From Thiofaba sp049322715 (GTDB taxonomy: Bacteria; Pseudomonadota; Gammaproteobacteria; Halothiobacillales; Halothiobacillaceae): a stretch of DNA of 64,000 nucleotides. The stretch is from the NCBI GenBank assembly GCA_049322715.1, contig JBMOQP010000044.1:62001-126000 (forward strand), written 5' to 3'. Position numbers and translations under genes: made by a program. Numbering within the stretch: the first letter of the stretch is position 1; each line of letters starts with the position of its first letter. This document shows, in pieces, positions 35,187-43,788 of this stretch. A model generated the notes under the pieces. It did no database searches, was not told the origin of the DNA, and was given only the letters and a program-made list of their open reading frames with translations.

Positions 35187-36425
35187 TCAGGCCACGGCGT
35201 CCCCGTGCACGCATGCCTGCAGCAGGGAGCCGACCTCGGGGAGCACGTCGCGCACCCGCGCCCAATGGGGGATCTGCGCCAGCTCGCCCGGATTGGCGAG
35301 GAACTCCTGCCCTGCGGTGATGATGCTCCTGGCGAACAGCTCGATCATCTTCTCCTCGGCCTGCAGGTCCAGCACCAGGCCATTGAAGGTCGCGTCCGCC
35401 CTGAACTGGCCGAGCATGCCCACCGCCGTCCAATAATAGGCCTCCTTGATCGAGCGCAGGCTCGCCTCGCTCAGCACCACGCCCTCGGCCGCCAGGCGGC
35501 AGAACAGGGTCCGGCCGATCTCGACCGTCATGCGCGCCAGGCCCCGCTCACGTTCCTCGGCAGACAGGCGCTGGTGCGCGTGGTCGTACAGGGCGGCGAT
35601 GTCGACCTGGCAGATACGATTCCGGGCAATGCTGCGATAGGCCTCCGACAGCACGCTCACCTCCAGCCCCAGCCCCGGCTGGATGCGCAGACCGGCGAGC
35701 ATGCTGGAACGCAGCGCGAACTCGCCCGCGAGCGGGTAGCGAAAGCTGTCGAGATACTCGATGAAATCCAGCGGACCGAGCACCTTCTTCAGGGCCCGGA
35801 GCAGCGGGGTGATGAACAGGCGCGTGACCCGCCCTGAGAAATGATCGCCCTCCACCCGGGCGTAGTAGCCCTTGCAGAAGTCGAACGTGAAGGACGGATT
35901 GGCCACCGGGTAAAACAGACGCGCCGGCAGGTCGCGGCTGAAGGTCGTGATGTCGCAGTCGTGCAGGGCCACCGCCTCGGAGCGGCACTGCATCAGCACA
36001 TGGCCGAAGGCGTACCACACCGCCCGCCCTTTGCCCGGCTGCCGCGGCGCAAGCCCGGTCTCGGCCAGCCTCGCCTCCAGCGCCGTGAAGCGCGGCCCGT
36101 CGAGCCAGAGCAGATGGGTGCGCTGGGGAAGGACGGCGAACAATTCCCGCGCGTGCCGGTATTGCTCGGGCGTCGCATCCTCGAGGGCGATGACCACATC
36201 GGCGATGTAGGGAATCTGCCTCAGGTGCTCGATGATACCGGCCAGCTCCGGGCGCCCGAGTTCAACCGAGGGGGTCGGCAGCACGAGCGCCATGGGTCGC
36301 ACGCTGGAGAAACGCACGAGCTCACGTTCGATTTGCTCCAGCGGGCGATCGTGCATCCAGTGCAGGGTGCGTTCGCGCAGCCAGTGCAGCGTCGTAATCT
36401 GGCCGTTCTGGAAAAAATCCGACAT
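35187..36425 (-). CDS. gpgS: Glucosyl-3-phosphoglycerate synthase (GpgS-like glycosyltransferase)
   Basis: A glycosyltransferase of 412 aa that joins NDP-glucose (possibly GDP-mannose) to 3-phosphoglycerate, first step to glucosylglycerate or mannosylglycerate. The core has ALVLPTPSVELGRPELAGI, then DVVIALEDATPEQY, the metal-binding ALHDCDITTF and LEVSVLSEAYRS. It follows the sugar-phosphoglycerate phosphatase gene by a single base, giving the two-enzyme route to the compatible solute. The exact donor sugar is inferred from family resemblance only. A halotolerant or nitrogen-stress role is likely. Confidence 0.82.
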   Translation of the reverse strand: MSDFFQNGQITTLHWLRERTLHWMHDRPLEQIERELVRFSSVRPMALVLPTPSVELGRPELAGIIEHLRQIPYIADVVIALEDATPEQYRHARELFAVLPQRTHLLWLDGPRFTALEARLAETGLAPRQPGKGRAVWYAFGHVLMQCRSEAVALHDCDITTFSRDLPARLFYPVANPSFTFDFCKGYYARVEGDHFSGRVTRLFITPLLRALKKVLGPLDFIEYLDSFRYPLAGEFALRSSMLAGLRIQPGLGLEVSVLSEAYRSIARNRICQVDIAALYDHAHQRLSAEERERGLARMTVEIGRTLFCRLAAEGVVLSEASLRSIKEAYYWTAVGMLGQFRADATFNGLVLDLQAEEKMIELFARSIITAGQEFLANPGELAQIPHWARVRDVLPEVGSLLQACVHGDAVA

Positions 36426-36426
36426 C

Positions 36427-37257
36427 TCACCCCCTCTCGTCCATCTCCCCCAGCAGCTGCCCGACGGCCTCATGCCAGCCGTGGGGGCCGATGCCACGCG
36501 TGTAGACCGCCCGCGGCACCGACGCCGCATCCAGCCACGAACCATCCGGATGCCGCACGACCACCGGGCGGTCTGCGTTGTGCAGCATGCCGAGGTCGCT
36601 GGGACTGTCCCCGAGCGCCATGGTGGCCCGTACCGGCCAGTCGTGCAGGCGGTACAGTCCGAGCAGGCCGCGCATGGCCCGCCCTTTGTCCGCCCCCACC
36701 CCCAGTACATGCAGGAAGCGGCCTCCTTCATCCAGGCGCAGCCCGCGCTCCGCCAGCGCCTGCTCGAAGTCGGCTCGGCGCCGAGGGCTCTCCCGCCAGA
36801 GGATGGGTTCCGAACCGCGACGCTGGCGTGCAAGACTGGCCTGAGCGGGGGAAAGGCCCGTCCGCCGCGCGATGCCTTCGTCGTCCCAGTCTGCAAGGCC
36901 CTCGAAGGCAAAGCCCATCTCGCGCAACTCTCCGAGCTGGCGGAGAATGCGTTCGCGCGGTGGGGAATAGCACACCAGGCGGTATCCCTCCTCGCAGCCG
37001 TCGCCGTCGAAACCGGGGAAATAACGCTCCGGCACCGCCAGCAGCGCCCCGCTCTCGAGGATGAGCGGCTGGAGCGGGCCGGGCAGGGCCAGCGCCCGCA
37101 CTTCGGCGAGGGTCTTGCTGCTGGCCACGATCAGCGGGATGTGCAGATGTGCCAGCCGCTCGACCTGCGGCCGGGCGGCGCCCATGCAATGGGTGTCATG
37201 GTCCAGCAGCGTGCCATCGAGGTCGCTGAAGATCACCCAATCGGCATAACAATGCAT
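36427..37257 (-). CDS. Mannosyl/glucosyl-3-phosphoglycerate phosphatase (HAD-IIB)
   Basis: A HAD-superfamily IIB phosphatase, 276 aa, of the MpgP/YedP type, removing phosphate from mannosyl- or glucosyl-3-phosphoglycerate. Motif I is VIFSDLDGTLLDHD at residues about 7-20, motif II IVASSKT, motif III Lys in DKGRAM and motif IV ALGDSPSDLGML. The reading frame extends upstream, but ATG 37257 has AGGAGG seven bases before it. The neighbouring synthase supports a compatible-solute operon. Which sugar is used is unknown. Confidence 0.87.
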   Translation of the reverse strand: MHCYADWVIFSDLDGTLLDHDTHCMGAARPQVERLAHLHIPLIVASSKTLAEVRALALPGPLQPLILESGALLAVPERYFPGFDGDGCEEGYRLVCYSPPRERILRQLGELREMGFAFEGLADWDDEGIARRTGLSPAQASLARQRRGSEPILWRESPRRRADFEQALAERGLRLDEGGRFLHVLGVGADKGRAMRGLLGLYRLHDWPVRATMALGDSPSDLGMLHNADRPVVVRHPDGSWLDAASVPRAVYTRGIGPHGWHEAVGQLLGEMDERG

Positions 37258-37349
37258 TCCCGCACCTCCTGCCTCCTGCCCCGCCAGGCGGGACATCCCC
37301 CCGCAAGCTGGCCTATCCTTGAAGGGGCGCGGCGCGCAGGAGGAGAAAA

Positions 37350-37853
37350 ATGCAACTGATCCTGATCCGTCATGCCCCGGCGGGCGACCGAGTGGAGTGG
37401 GCACTCAGCGGCCGACCCGACGGGGACAGACCATTGACCAAGGAAGGTAGTACAAAAATGCGCCGGGTGGTGCGCGGCCTGCGGCGTGTGCTGGAGAGCC
37501 CCGAACGGCTGTTCAGCAGCCCCCTGTTGCGCGCCCGCCAGACTGCCGAGCTGCTGCTCGAGCGCTATCCCGACCTGCGCGTCGAGACCGCCGCCGAGCT
37601 CCAGCCCGATGCCGATCCCGCGGCCACACTCGCCTGGCTCAAGTCCCTCGACGACTGCCAGCGGATCGCCCTGGTCGGCCACGAGCCCCACATCTCGGGC
37701 CTGCTCGCCCTGCTGGTGCACGGCGATGCCGGCCTGGGCACGCTGCCCTTCCGCAAGGGGGGCGTGGCGATCCTCGAGCTCGACGCCATCCGCCCTGCCA
37801 GCGCCCGCCTGACCGCCTTCCTGCCGCCCCGCGTGCTGCGCGCCCTCGGCTGA
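37350..37853 (+). CDS. sixA: Phosphohistidine phosphatase SixA
   Basis: A small histidine-phosphatase-superfamily protein, 167 aa, removing phosphate from histidine in phosphorelay proteins. The catalytic motif is LILIRHAPAG near residue 4-13. LFSSPLLRARQTAE and ALVGHEPHISGL carry the remaining Arg and His. It is a little longer at the C-terminus than E. coli SixA. GAGGAG six bases before the ATG marks the start. It precedes ppx by 44 bp in the same direction. Confidence 0.9.
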   Translation: MQLILIRHAPAGDRVEWALSGRPDGDRPLTKEGSTKMRRVVRGLRRVLESPERLFSSPLLRARQTAELLLERYPDLRVETAAELQPDADPAATLAWLKSLDDCQRIALVGHEPHISGLLALLVHGDAGLGTLPFRKGGVAILELDAIRPASARLTAFLPPRVLRALG

Positions 37854-37897
37854 GCGGGGCTATAATTCTGCTGAATCCAAGGCTGGAAACCCTCCGC

Positions 37898-39394
37898 ATG
37901 ACCGACTCAGGCAGCCTGCTGGCCGCGATCGACCTCGGCTCCAACAGCTTTCACATGGTGGTGATGCGCGTGCTCGACGGCCAGGTGCAAGTGGTGGACC
38001 GCCTCAAGGAGATGGTGCGCCTCGGTGGCGGCCTGGACGATGCCAACAATCTCAGCCCGGAGGCCGCCGAGCGCGCGCTGGACTGCCTGGCCCGCTTCGG
38101 CCAGCGCCTGCGCGACATGCCGCGCGGCAGCGTGCGCGCGGTCGGCACCAACACCCTGCGCCAGGCGAAGAACTCCGCCCAGTTCCTCAGGCAGGCGCAG
38201 AAGGCCCTCGGTCACCCGATCGAAATCATCGCCGGCCGCGAGGAGGCACGCCTGATCTACCTCGGCGTGGCCCATACCGACCTCGAGACGGACGAGAAGC
38301 GGCTTGTGGCGGACATTGGCGGCGGCAGCACCGAGGTCATCGTCGGACAGGGCTTCACTCCGGAATTCATGGAGAGCATGCCGCTCGGCTGCGTGAGCAT
38401 GACCCGCCGCTTCCTCGCCGACGGGCTGTACACGCGCGACTCGCTCAAGCGTGCGGAAAGCGAGGCGCGGCTGGAAACCCGTCCCTACGAATACGCCTTC
38501 CGCCACCACCGCTGGCAACGCGCGGTCGGCGCCTCCGGCACCGCCAAGGCCCTGGCGGCGGTTTGCCAGGCCAGCGGCTGGTGCGAGGCAGGACAGCTGA
38601 CGGCCGATGGCCTCGCCCGCATCCGCAAGGCGCTGCTCAAGGCCGGGCGCATGGAGCAGCTCGACCTGCCCGGCTTGAGCGAGGAACGCCGCCCGGTGTT
38701 CGCCGGCGGCTTTGTCGTGATGCAGGCGGTATTCGACGCCTTCGAGATCGACACCATGCACATCTCGGAGGGCGCCCTGCGCGAGGGGCTGATCTTCGAC
38801 CGCGTCGGCCGCATGCGCGGAAACAATGTCCGGAACACCACCCTGGAACGGCTGCAGCGCGACTTCCGCGTGGATCGCGCCCATGCCCAGCGGGTGGCCG
38901 AGACCTCCCGGCGCCTGTTCGAACTGGTACGCGAGGACTGGAACCTGGACCCCGAGCAGGATGGCAAGGTGTTGCGCAAGGCCGCCCTGCTGCATGAAGT
39001 CGGCATGATGCTGGCGCACAGCGGCTATCACGAGCACGGGGCCTACATCCTGCGTTACGCCGACATGCCGGGCTTCACCCAGCAGGAGCAGCAGCGCCTG
39101 GCCGCCGTCGTGCTCGCCCACCGGCGCAAGCTGAAGAAGAGCTGGATGAACGACCAGCCGGACGAATTGCGCGACGCCAACCTGCGCCTGGCCGCACTGC
39201 TGCGCCTGGCCGTGACCCTCCACCGCTCGCGCTCGCCGCGCGGAGGCATCCCCATGCTTGCCATGGAGGCCGCCGGCAACGAGCTGCGCCTGCACTTCCC
39301 CCCCGAGTGGCTGGAACGCCACCCCCTGACCCGCTCCGACCTCGAACGCGAAGCCGAGTACCTGGCCCCTCAGCTGCGCCTCAGCTTCCGCTGA
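37898..39394 (+). CDS. ppx: Exopolyphosphatase (Ppx/GppA family)
   Basis: An enzyme hydrolysing terminal phosphates from polyphosphate (or pppGpp), 498 aa. The actin-like ATPase fold is clear: AAIDLGSNSFHMVV at the start, VRAVGTNTLRQAKN, IIAGREEARLIYLGV, VADIGGGSTEVIVG and GASGTAKAL. The C-terminal half is the HD-like domain with LLHEVGMM. Length and the opposite-facing ppk1 gene 380 bp away favour Ppx over GppA. A long hairpin cassette fills the gap to ppk1. Confidence 0.93.
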   Translation: MTDSGSLLAAIDLGSNSFHMVVMRVLDGQVQVVDRLKEMVRLGGGLDDANNLSPEAAERALDCLARFGQRLRDMPRGSVRAVGTNTLRQAKNSAQFLRQAQKALGHPIEIIAGREEARLIYLGVAHTDLETDEKRLVADIGGGSTEVIVGQGFTPEFMESMPLGCVSMTRRFLADGLYTRDSLKRAESEARLETRPYEYAFRHHRWQRAVGASGTAKALAAVCQASGWCEAGQLTADGLARIRKALLKAGRMEQLDLPGLSEERRPVFAGGFVVMQAVFDAFEIDTMHISEGALREGLIFDRVGRMRGNNVRNTTLERLQRDFRVDRAHAQRVAETSRRLFELVREDWNLDPEQDGKVLRKAALLHEVGMMLAHSGYHEHGAYILRYADMPGFTQQEQQRLAAVVLAHRRKLKKSWMNDQPDELRDANLRLAALLRLAVTLHRSRSPRGGIPMLAMEAAGNELRLHFPPEWLERHPLTRSDLEREAEYLAPQLRLSFR

Positions 39395-39395
39395 T

Positions 39396-39774
39396 CCCGT
39401 ACCGAAGGCCCTCCGACCTTCCCTGGCCGAAGCCCCTGCGGGGTATGGCTGTCGAGATGATCGCGAGCCGGACGGGGCCTCGCGGGAGCAACCATCTTCG
39501 CGGAAGGCTCCGCTTTCGGCCCGGGGCGGGCCGCCTACACGCCCCCTGACCCTTCGGGAAATCTGAAAAAAATCCATCCATGAACTTTTTCAGCCCGGCT
39601 TGCCGCTAAGTGAATTTTCTCGAGGGCCGCACCCGCAGGGCTTCCGACATGGAAGTCGGAAGGGACCGAGAGGAGGAACCCGCGTCAGCCTCCGCTAATC
39701 AATGACGTAGATCGTTGATTAGCGTTGAGGCATCCTGCCCCAACCAGGACGCGCCGAATTTTTCAGCGCGTCCT
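39396..39774. repeat. Long composite hairpin cassette F between ppx and ppk1
   Basis: The convergent gap is filled end to end with family modules. In order: a GACC-stem around TTCCCTGG (39415), CCCCTGCGGGG, a CTGAAAAAA stem around ATCCATGA (39563-39592), CTTCCGAC around ATGG (39640-39662), TAATCAATGA with TCGTTGATTA (39696-39722), TTGAGGC around ATCCT (39725-39742) and GGACGCG with CGCGTCC (39747-39773). The last hairpin ends one base from the ppk1 stop. No gene is seen. Confidence 0.85.
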
Positions 39775-41874
39775 TCAGCTCGCTTGCGCCAGCCGCTCGA
39801 GCAGGATGCGCTGCGCCGAACGCGGCTCCTCGCCCGGGGCAGGCTGCACCCGCAGGTACTCGCCGTCCGGCTGCAGCTCCCAGCTGCCGCGCGTGTCGGC
39901 GAAGGCCTGCTCGAACACCTCTTCGTTGATCCGCTCGCGCAGGGCCTTCTCCTCGATCGGGAAGCAGGTCTCGACGCGCGAGTAGAGGTTGCGCGGCATC
40001 CAGTCGGCACTGGAGACGAACACCTCCTCATTGCCGCCGTTGGCGAACATGAACACGCGGGCGTGCTCAAGGAAGCGCCCCATCAGCGAACGCACGCGGA
40101 TGTTCTCCGACATGCCCGGCACACCGGGCCGCAGGCAGCAGATGCCGCGCACCACCAGCTCGATCCGCACCCCCGCCATTGAGGCCTCGTACAGGGCGTG
40201 GATGATGCTCGGGTCGATCAGCGCGTTCATCTTGGCGCGGATCAGGGCCGGGCGGCCGGCACGGGCATGCTCGGCCTCGCGCCGGATGCGCTCGAGCATG
40301 CCCTCGCGCAGGGTGAACGGCGACTGCAGCAGCTTCTTCAGCCGGATCCCGCGCGACAGGCCGGTGAGCTGGACGAACAGCTTGTGCACGTCCTCGCCGA
40401 TCTGCCGATCATCGGTCAGCAGGCCATAGTCCGTGTAGGCGCGCGCGGTGCCGGCGTGGTAGTTGCCGGAACCGAGGTGGACGAAGCGCTTGAGCGTATC
40501 CCCCTCGCGCCGCACCACCAGGGTCATCTTGGCGTGGGTCTTGTAGCCGACGATTCCGTAGGCGACATAGGCGCCGGCCTTCTGCAGGCGGGTCGCCATG
40601 CCGATGTTGGCGGCCTCGTCGAAGCGGGCGCGCAGCTCGATCACCGCGGTGACCTCCTTGCCCGCGCGCGCGGCCTGCTCCAGCGCATCGACGATGGCCG
40701 AATTGCTGCCGGTGCGGTACAGGGTCTGCTTGATCGCCACGACCTTCGGATCCTGCGCAGCCTGGCGGATGAAGTCCACCACCGGGGCGAAGGACTGGTA
40801 GGGATGGTGCATGAGAATGCGGCGATGCTTGGCGATCGCATCGAAGATGCTCTCGAAGCCCGCAAGCTCGCGCGGCATGCCGGGGGTGAAGGGAGCGAAC
40901 TTGAGGTCACCGCGCTCGATCAGGTCATACACCGCCACCAGGCGGTTGAGGTTGACCGGCCCGTGCACCCTGAACAGCGCGCGGCGGGACAGGTCGAACT
41001 CCTCGAGCAGGTAGTCCGCCACCTCGTCCGGGCAGTTGTCCGCCACCTCGAGCCGCACCGCGTCGCCGTAGTTGCGCTCCAGCAGCTCGCCCTGCAGCAC
41101 CTCGAGCAGGTCCTCGTCCACGTCCACATCGACAAGCAGGTCGCTGTTGCGGGTGACGCGGAACTGGTAGCAGCCGGTCACCTTCATGCCGGGGAACAGT
41201 TCGTCCACGTGGGCGTGGATGATCGAGCTGAGGAAGACGAAGTCATGCGGACCGCTTCCTGCCGGCTCGGGCATGCGCACGATGCGCGGCAGGCTGCGCG
41301 GCGCCTGCACCACGGCCATCTGCGCCTCGCGACCGAAGTCGTCCTCCCCCTCGAGGGTGACGACGAAGTTGAGGCTCTTGTTGAGCACGCGCGGGAAGGG
41401 ATGCGCGGGATCGAGGCCCAGCGGAGTGATGACCGGCGCCAGCTCCTGCAGGAAGTAGTCCCGCACCCAGTCGGCCTGGCGCCTGTTCCAGTGGGTGCGG
41501 CGCACGAAGCGGATGCCCGCCTCGCGCAGGGCCGGGATCATCACGTCGTTCAACACCCGGTACTGGTCCGCCACCAGCAGATGGGCCTCGTGGTAGACCC
41601 GTTCGAGCTGTTCGGCCGGGGTCATGCCGCACTCCCCGGCGCGCGTCACGCCGGCACGCAGCTGCTGGATCAGGCTCGCGACGCGCACCTCGAAGAACTC
41701 GTCCAGGTTGCTCGACGAGATGCACAGGAAACGCAACCGCTCGAGCAGGGCAACCCCCTCGTCCGTCGCCAGCTCGAGCACGCGACGGTTGAATTTCAGC
41801 AGGCTCAGCTCGCGATTGATGACCGGCGGCAGGGTGGTTTCGGCGGACGTTTCGGCCGGGGATTCAGGCGTCAT
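39775..41874 (-). CDS. ppk1: Polyphosphate kinase 1
   Basis: A cytoplasmic enzyme making polyphosphate from ATP, 699 aa. The N-terminal NRELSLLKFNRRVLELA and SSNLDEFFEVRVASL are classic. Active-site regions include KHRRILMHHPYQSF, AVIELRARFDEAANI, VHLGSGNYHAGTARAYTDYG (autophosphorylated His) and FVSSADWMPRNLYSRVE. E. coli Ppk is 688 aa. No good ribosome site precedes ATG 41874; the upstream 130 bp is AT-rich for this genome and probably holds a divergent promoter shared with phoU. No Pho box was found there. Confidence 0.95.
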   Translation of the reverse strand: MTPESPAETSAETTLPPVINRELSLLKFNRRVLELATDEGVALLERLRFLCISSSNLDEFFEVRVASLIQQLRAGVTRAGECGMTPAEQLERVYHEAHLLVADQYRVLNDVMIPALREAGIRFVRRTHWNRRQADWVRDYFLQELAPVITPLGLDPAHPFPRVLNKSLNFVVTLEGEDDFGREAQMAVVQAPRSLPRIVRMPEPAGSGPHDFVFLSSIIHAHVDELFPGMKVTGCYQFRVTRNSDLLVDVDVDEDLLEVLQGELLERNYGDAVRLEVADNCPDEVADYLLEEFDLSRRALFRVHGPVNLNRLVAVYDLIERGDLKFAPFTPGMPRELAGFESIFDAIAKHRRILMHHPYQSFAPVVDFIRQAAQDPKVVAIKQTLYRTGSNSAIVDALEQAARAGKEVTAVIELRARFDEAANIGMATRLQKAGAYVAYGIVGYKTHAKMTLVVRREGDTLKRFVHLGSGNYHAGTARAYTDYGLLTDDRQIGEDVHKLFVQLTGLSRGIRLKKLLQSPFTLREGMLERIRREAEHARAGRPALIRAKMNALIDPSIIHALYEASMAGVRIELVVRGICCLRPGVPGMSENIRVRSLMGRFLEHARVFMFANGGNEEVFVSSADWMPRNLYSRVETCFPIEEKALRERINEEVFEQAFADTRGSWELQPDGEYLRVQPAPGEEPRSAQRILLERLAQAS

Positions 41875-42006
41875 GTTTTTGCAAAAAATTTCAGGTTAAT
41901 ATTAAGTTTGTTCAAAAACTTACCGGTCGATTGGGGCATCAAACGCCCTGATATACCCTAGCCCATTCGCCGCATGGCGAGCAATCGTGCCACGCCAGGA
42001 GACCCC

Positions 42007-42714
42007 ATGGACAAGCAGACCCCGCACATTACCCGCGCCTATGACCTCGAGCTCCAGCAGGCCCGCGGCATGGTGATGAACATGGGGGGGCTGGTCGAGC
42101 AGCAGGTCGACAGCGCCCTGCGCGCCCTGTTCGAGCACAACGCCGAGCTCGGCCAGTCCGCGGCCACCGGGGACTACAAGGTCAACGAGTTCGAGGTCAA
42201 GATCGACGAACTGGTGGTCCAGACCATCGCCCTGCGCCAGCCGGCCGCGAACGACCTGCGCTTCCTGTTCACCATCATCAAGATCATCACCGACCTCGAG
42301 CGCATCGGCGACAAGGCGGAGAAGATCGGCCGCCTGTCCATCGCCCTGGCACCGGTACTGGATGGCTTCAGCTTCGTCAACGACCTGCGCGCCATGGGCG
42401 AGCAGGTGCAGAAGATGCTGCACGAGGCGCTGGACGCCTTCGCCCGCATGGACGCAGAGGCCGCAGCGCGCATCAGCGGCGAGGACCTGGAGGTCAACAA
42501 GACCTACAAGAAAGCCCTCAACGAACTGATGAAGCACATGGCCGAGAACCCGAACACCATCGATGTCAGCCTGGACATCCTGTGGTGCCTGCGCGCCATC
42601 GAGCGCATCGGCGACCATGTCACCAACCTGTGCGAATACGTGATCTTCCTGGTCAAGGGCAAGGACGTGCGCCACCTGACCCACGAGGACATGCTGCGCG
42701 AGGTGACCGGCTGA
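42007..42714 (+). CDS. phoU: Phosphate-specific transport system accessory protein PhoU
   Basis: A cytoplasmic dimeric helical protein, 235 aa, that restrains PhoR signalling and Pst transport when phosphate is ample. Both PhoU repeats are seen: ARGMVMNMGGLVEQQVDSAL with TDLERIGDKAEKIGRL, then LMKHMAENP and IERIGDHVTNLCEYVIFLV. GGAG six bases before ATG 42007 supports the start. It is unusual in being outside the pst operon: it faces pstB tail to tail and diverges from ppk1. A tandem repeat and terminator follow it. Confidence 0.95.
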   Translation: MDKQTPHITRAYDLELQQARGMVMNMGGLVEQQVDSALRALFEHNAELGQSAATGDYKVNEFEVKIDELVVQTIALRQPAANDLRFLFTIIKIITDLERIGDKAEKIGRLSIALAPVLDGFSFVNDLRAMGEQVQKMLHEALDAFARMDAEAAARISGEDLEVNKTYKKALNELMKHMAENPNTIDVSLDILWCLRAIERIGDHVTNLCEYVIFLVKGKDVRHLTHEDMLREVTG

Positions 42715-42716
42715 AT

Positions 42717-42790
42717 CAGTGGTCAGTGGTCAGTGGTCAGTGGTCAGTGGTCAGTGGTCAGTGGTCAGTGGTCAGTGGTCAGTGGTCAGT
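42717..42790. repeat. Tandem 7-bp repeat (TCAGTGG), about 10.5 copies
   Basis: Perfect tandem copies of TCAGTGG start one base after the phoU stop. Two copies of the same unit follow opgH at 30224. The tract has no spacer variation and no open frame of interest. It should vary in length between strains by slippage. Confidence 0.95.
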
Positions 42791-42832
42791 ATGAGATTGA
42801 CTGGCTGACCTGAACGGAACAAGGCAAAGACA

Positions 42833-42863
42833 GGAAAGGGGCCAACGGCCCCTTTCCTTTTTC
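42833..42863 (+). terminator. Rho-independent terminator after phoU
   Basis: The stem GGAAAGGGGCC pairs with GGCCCCTTTCC around loop AAC and is followed by TTTTT on the plus strand. It ends the phoU transcript. It sits between convergent phoU and pstB, so the hairpin may also slow transcripts from pstB, although the T-run on that side is weak. Confidence 0.9.
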
Positions 42864-42888
42864 CAGCCTTGCCAGGCGGGGACGCTGG

Positions 42889-43764
42889 TCAGCCGAAGCG
42901 GCCGGTGATGTAGTCCTCGGTTTCCTTCTTGCCCGGCTTGGTGAAGATGATGTTGGTGTGATCGTATTCCACCAGCTTGCCGAGGTACATGAAGGCGGTG
43001 TAGTCGGACACGCGTGCCGCCTGCTGCATGTTGTGGGTCACGATCACCACGGTGAACTCGGTCTTGAGCTCGTGGATCAGTTCCTCGATCTTGAGGGTGG
43101 AGATCGGGTCGAGGGCCGAGGTCGGCTCGTCGAACAGGATCACCTCGGGCTTCACCGCGATGCTGCGCGCGATGCACAGGCGCTGCTGCTGGCCGCCGGA
43201 AAGCGCGGTGCCGGACTGCTTGAGCTTGTCCTTCACCTCGTCCCAGATCGCCGCCTTCTGCAGCGCCCACTCGACGCGGTCATCCATCTCCGACTTGGAC
43301 ATCTTCTCGTACAGCTTCACGCCGAAGGCCACGTTGTCGTAGATCGACATCGGGAACGGGGTCGGCTTCTGGAACACCATGCCGACCTTGGCGCGCAGCA
43401 GGTTCACGTCCACGCCCTTCTCGAGCAGGTTCCTGCCATCCATGATGATCTCGCCCTCGGCGCGCTGGCCGGGGTAGAGGTCATAGATGCGGTTCATGGT
43501 GCGCAGCAGGGTGGACTTGCCGCAGCCGGACGGGCCGATCAGGGCGGTGACCTGGCGATCCGGCACGTTCATGCTGATGCCGTGCAGCCCCTGGAACTTG
43601 CCGTAGAAGAAGTTCAGGTTGCGCAGCGCGAGCTTGGGATGCTCGACGTGACGGATGCCGTCGACCTTCGCGGTCAGGGCATGGCCATGATGCATGCTGG
43701 CGCCGACAGCCGCGGACATGTTGAAGTTCACGCCACTGCCCTGCGATGTCGCCGTGGTGCTCAT
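42889..43764 (-). CDS. pstB: Phosphate ABC transporter ATP-binding protein PstB
   Basis: The ATPase of the high-affinity phosphate importer, 291 aa. Walker A is GPSGCGKST, the Q-loop VFQKPTPFPMSIYDN, signature LSGGQQQRLCIARSIA and Walker B VILFDEPTSALDP, with the switch His in VTHNMQQA. The first 40 residues form an extra, low-conservation N-terminal tail with several His; a later start cannot be excluded. It is the last gene of pstSCAB. Confidence 0.95.
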   Translation of the reverse strand: MSTTATSQGSGVNFNMSAAVGASMHHGHALTAKVDGIRHVEHPKLALRNLNFFYGKFQGLHGISMNVPDRQVTALIGPSGCGKSTLLRTMNRIYDLYPGQRAEGEIIMDGRNLLEKGVDVNLLRAKVGMVFQKPTPFPMSIYDNVAFGVKLYEKMSKSEMDDRVEWALQKAAIWDEVKDKLKQSGTALSGGQQQRLCIARSIAVKPEVILFDEPTSALDPISTLKIEELIHELKTEFTVVIVTHNMQQAARVSDYTAFMYLGKLVEYDHTNIIFTKPGKKETEDYITGRFG

Positions 43765-43788
43765 GCTCGGGTTCTCCGTTAGCTGGGA

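Noticed and set aside
39396..39774. Small RNA gene between ppx and ppk1
   Set aside because: The sequence is accounted for by repeat modules; no promoter and terminator pair can be pointed to.
41875..42006. Pho box between ppk1 and phoU
   Set aside because: No two 7-bp CTGTCAT-like repeats with 11-bp spacing are present; the AT-rich DNA looks like ordinary divergent promoters.
42717..42790. Possible CRISPR array
   Set aside because: The repeats are 7 bp, directly adjacent and without spacers, so this is a simple tandem repeat.
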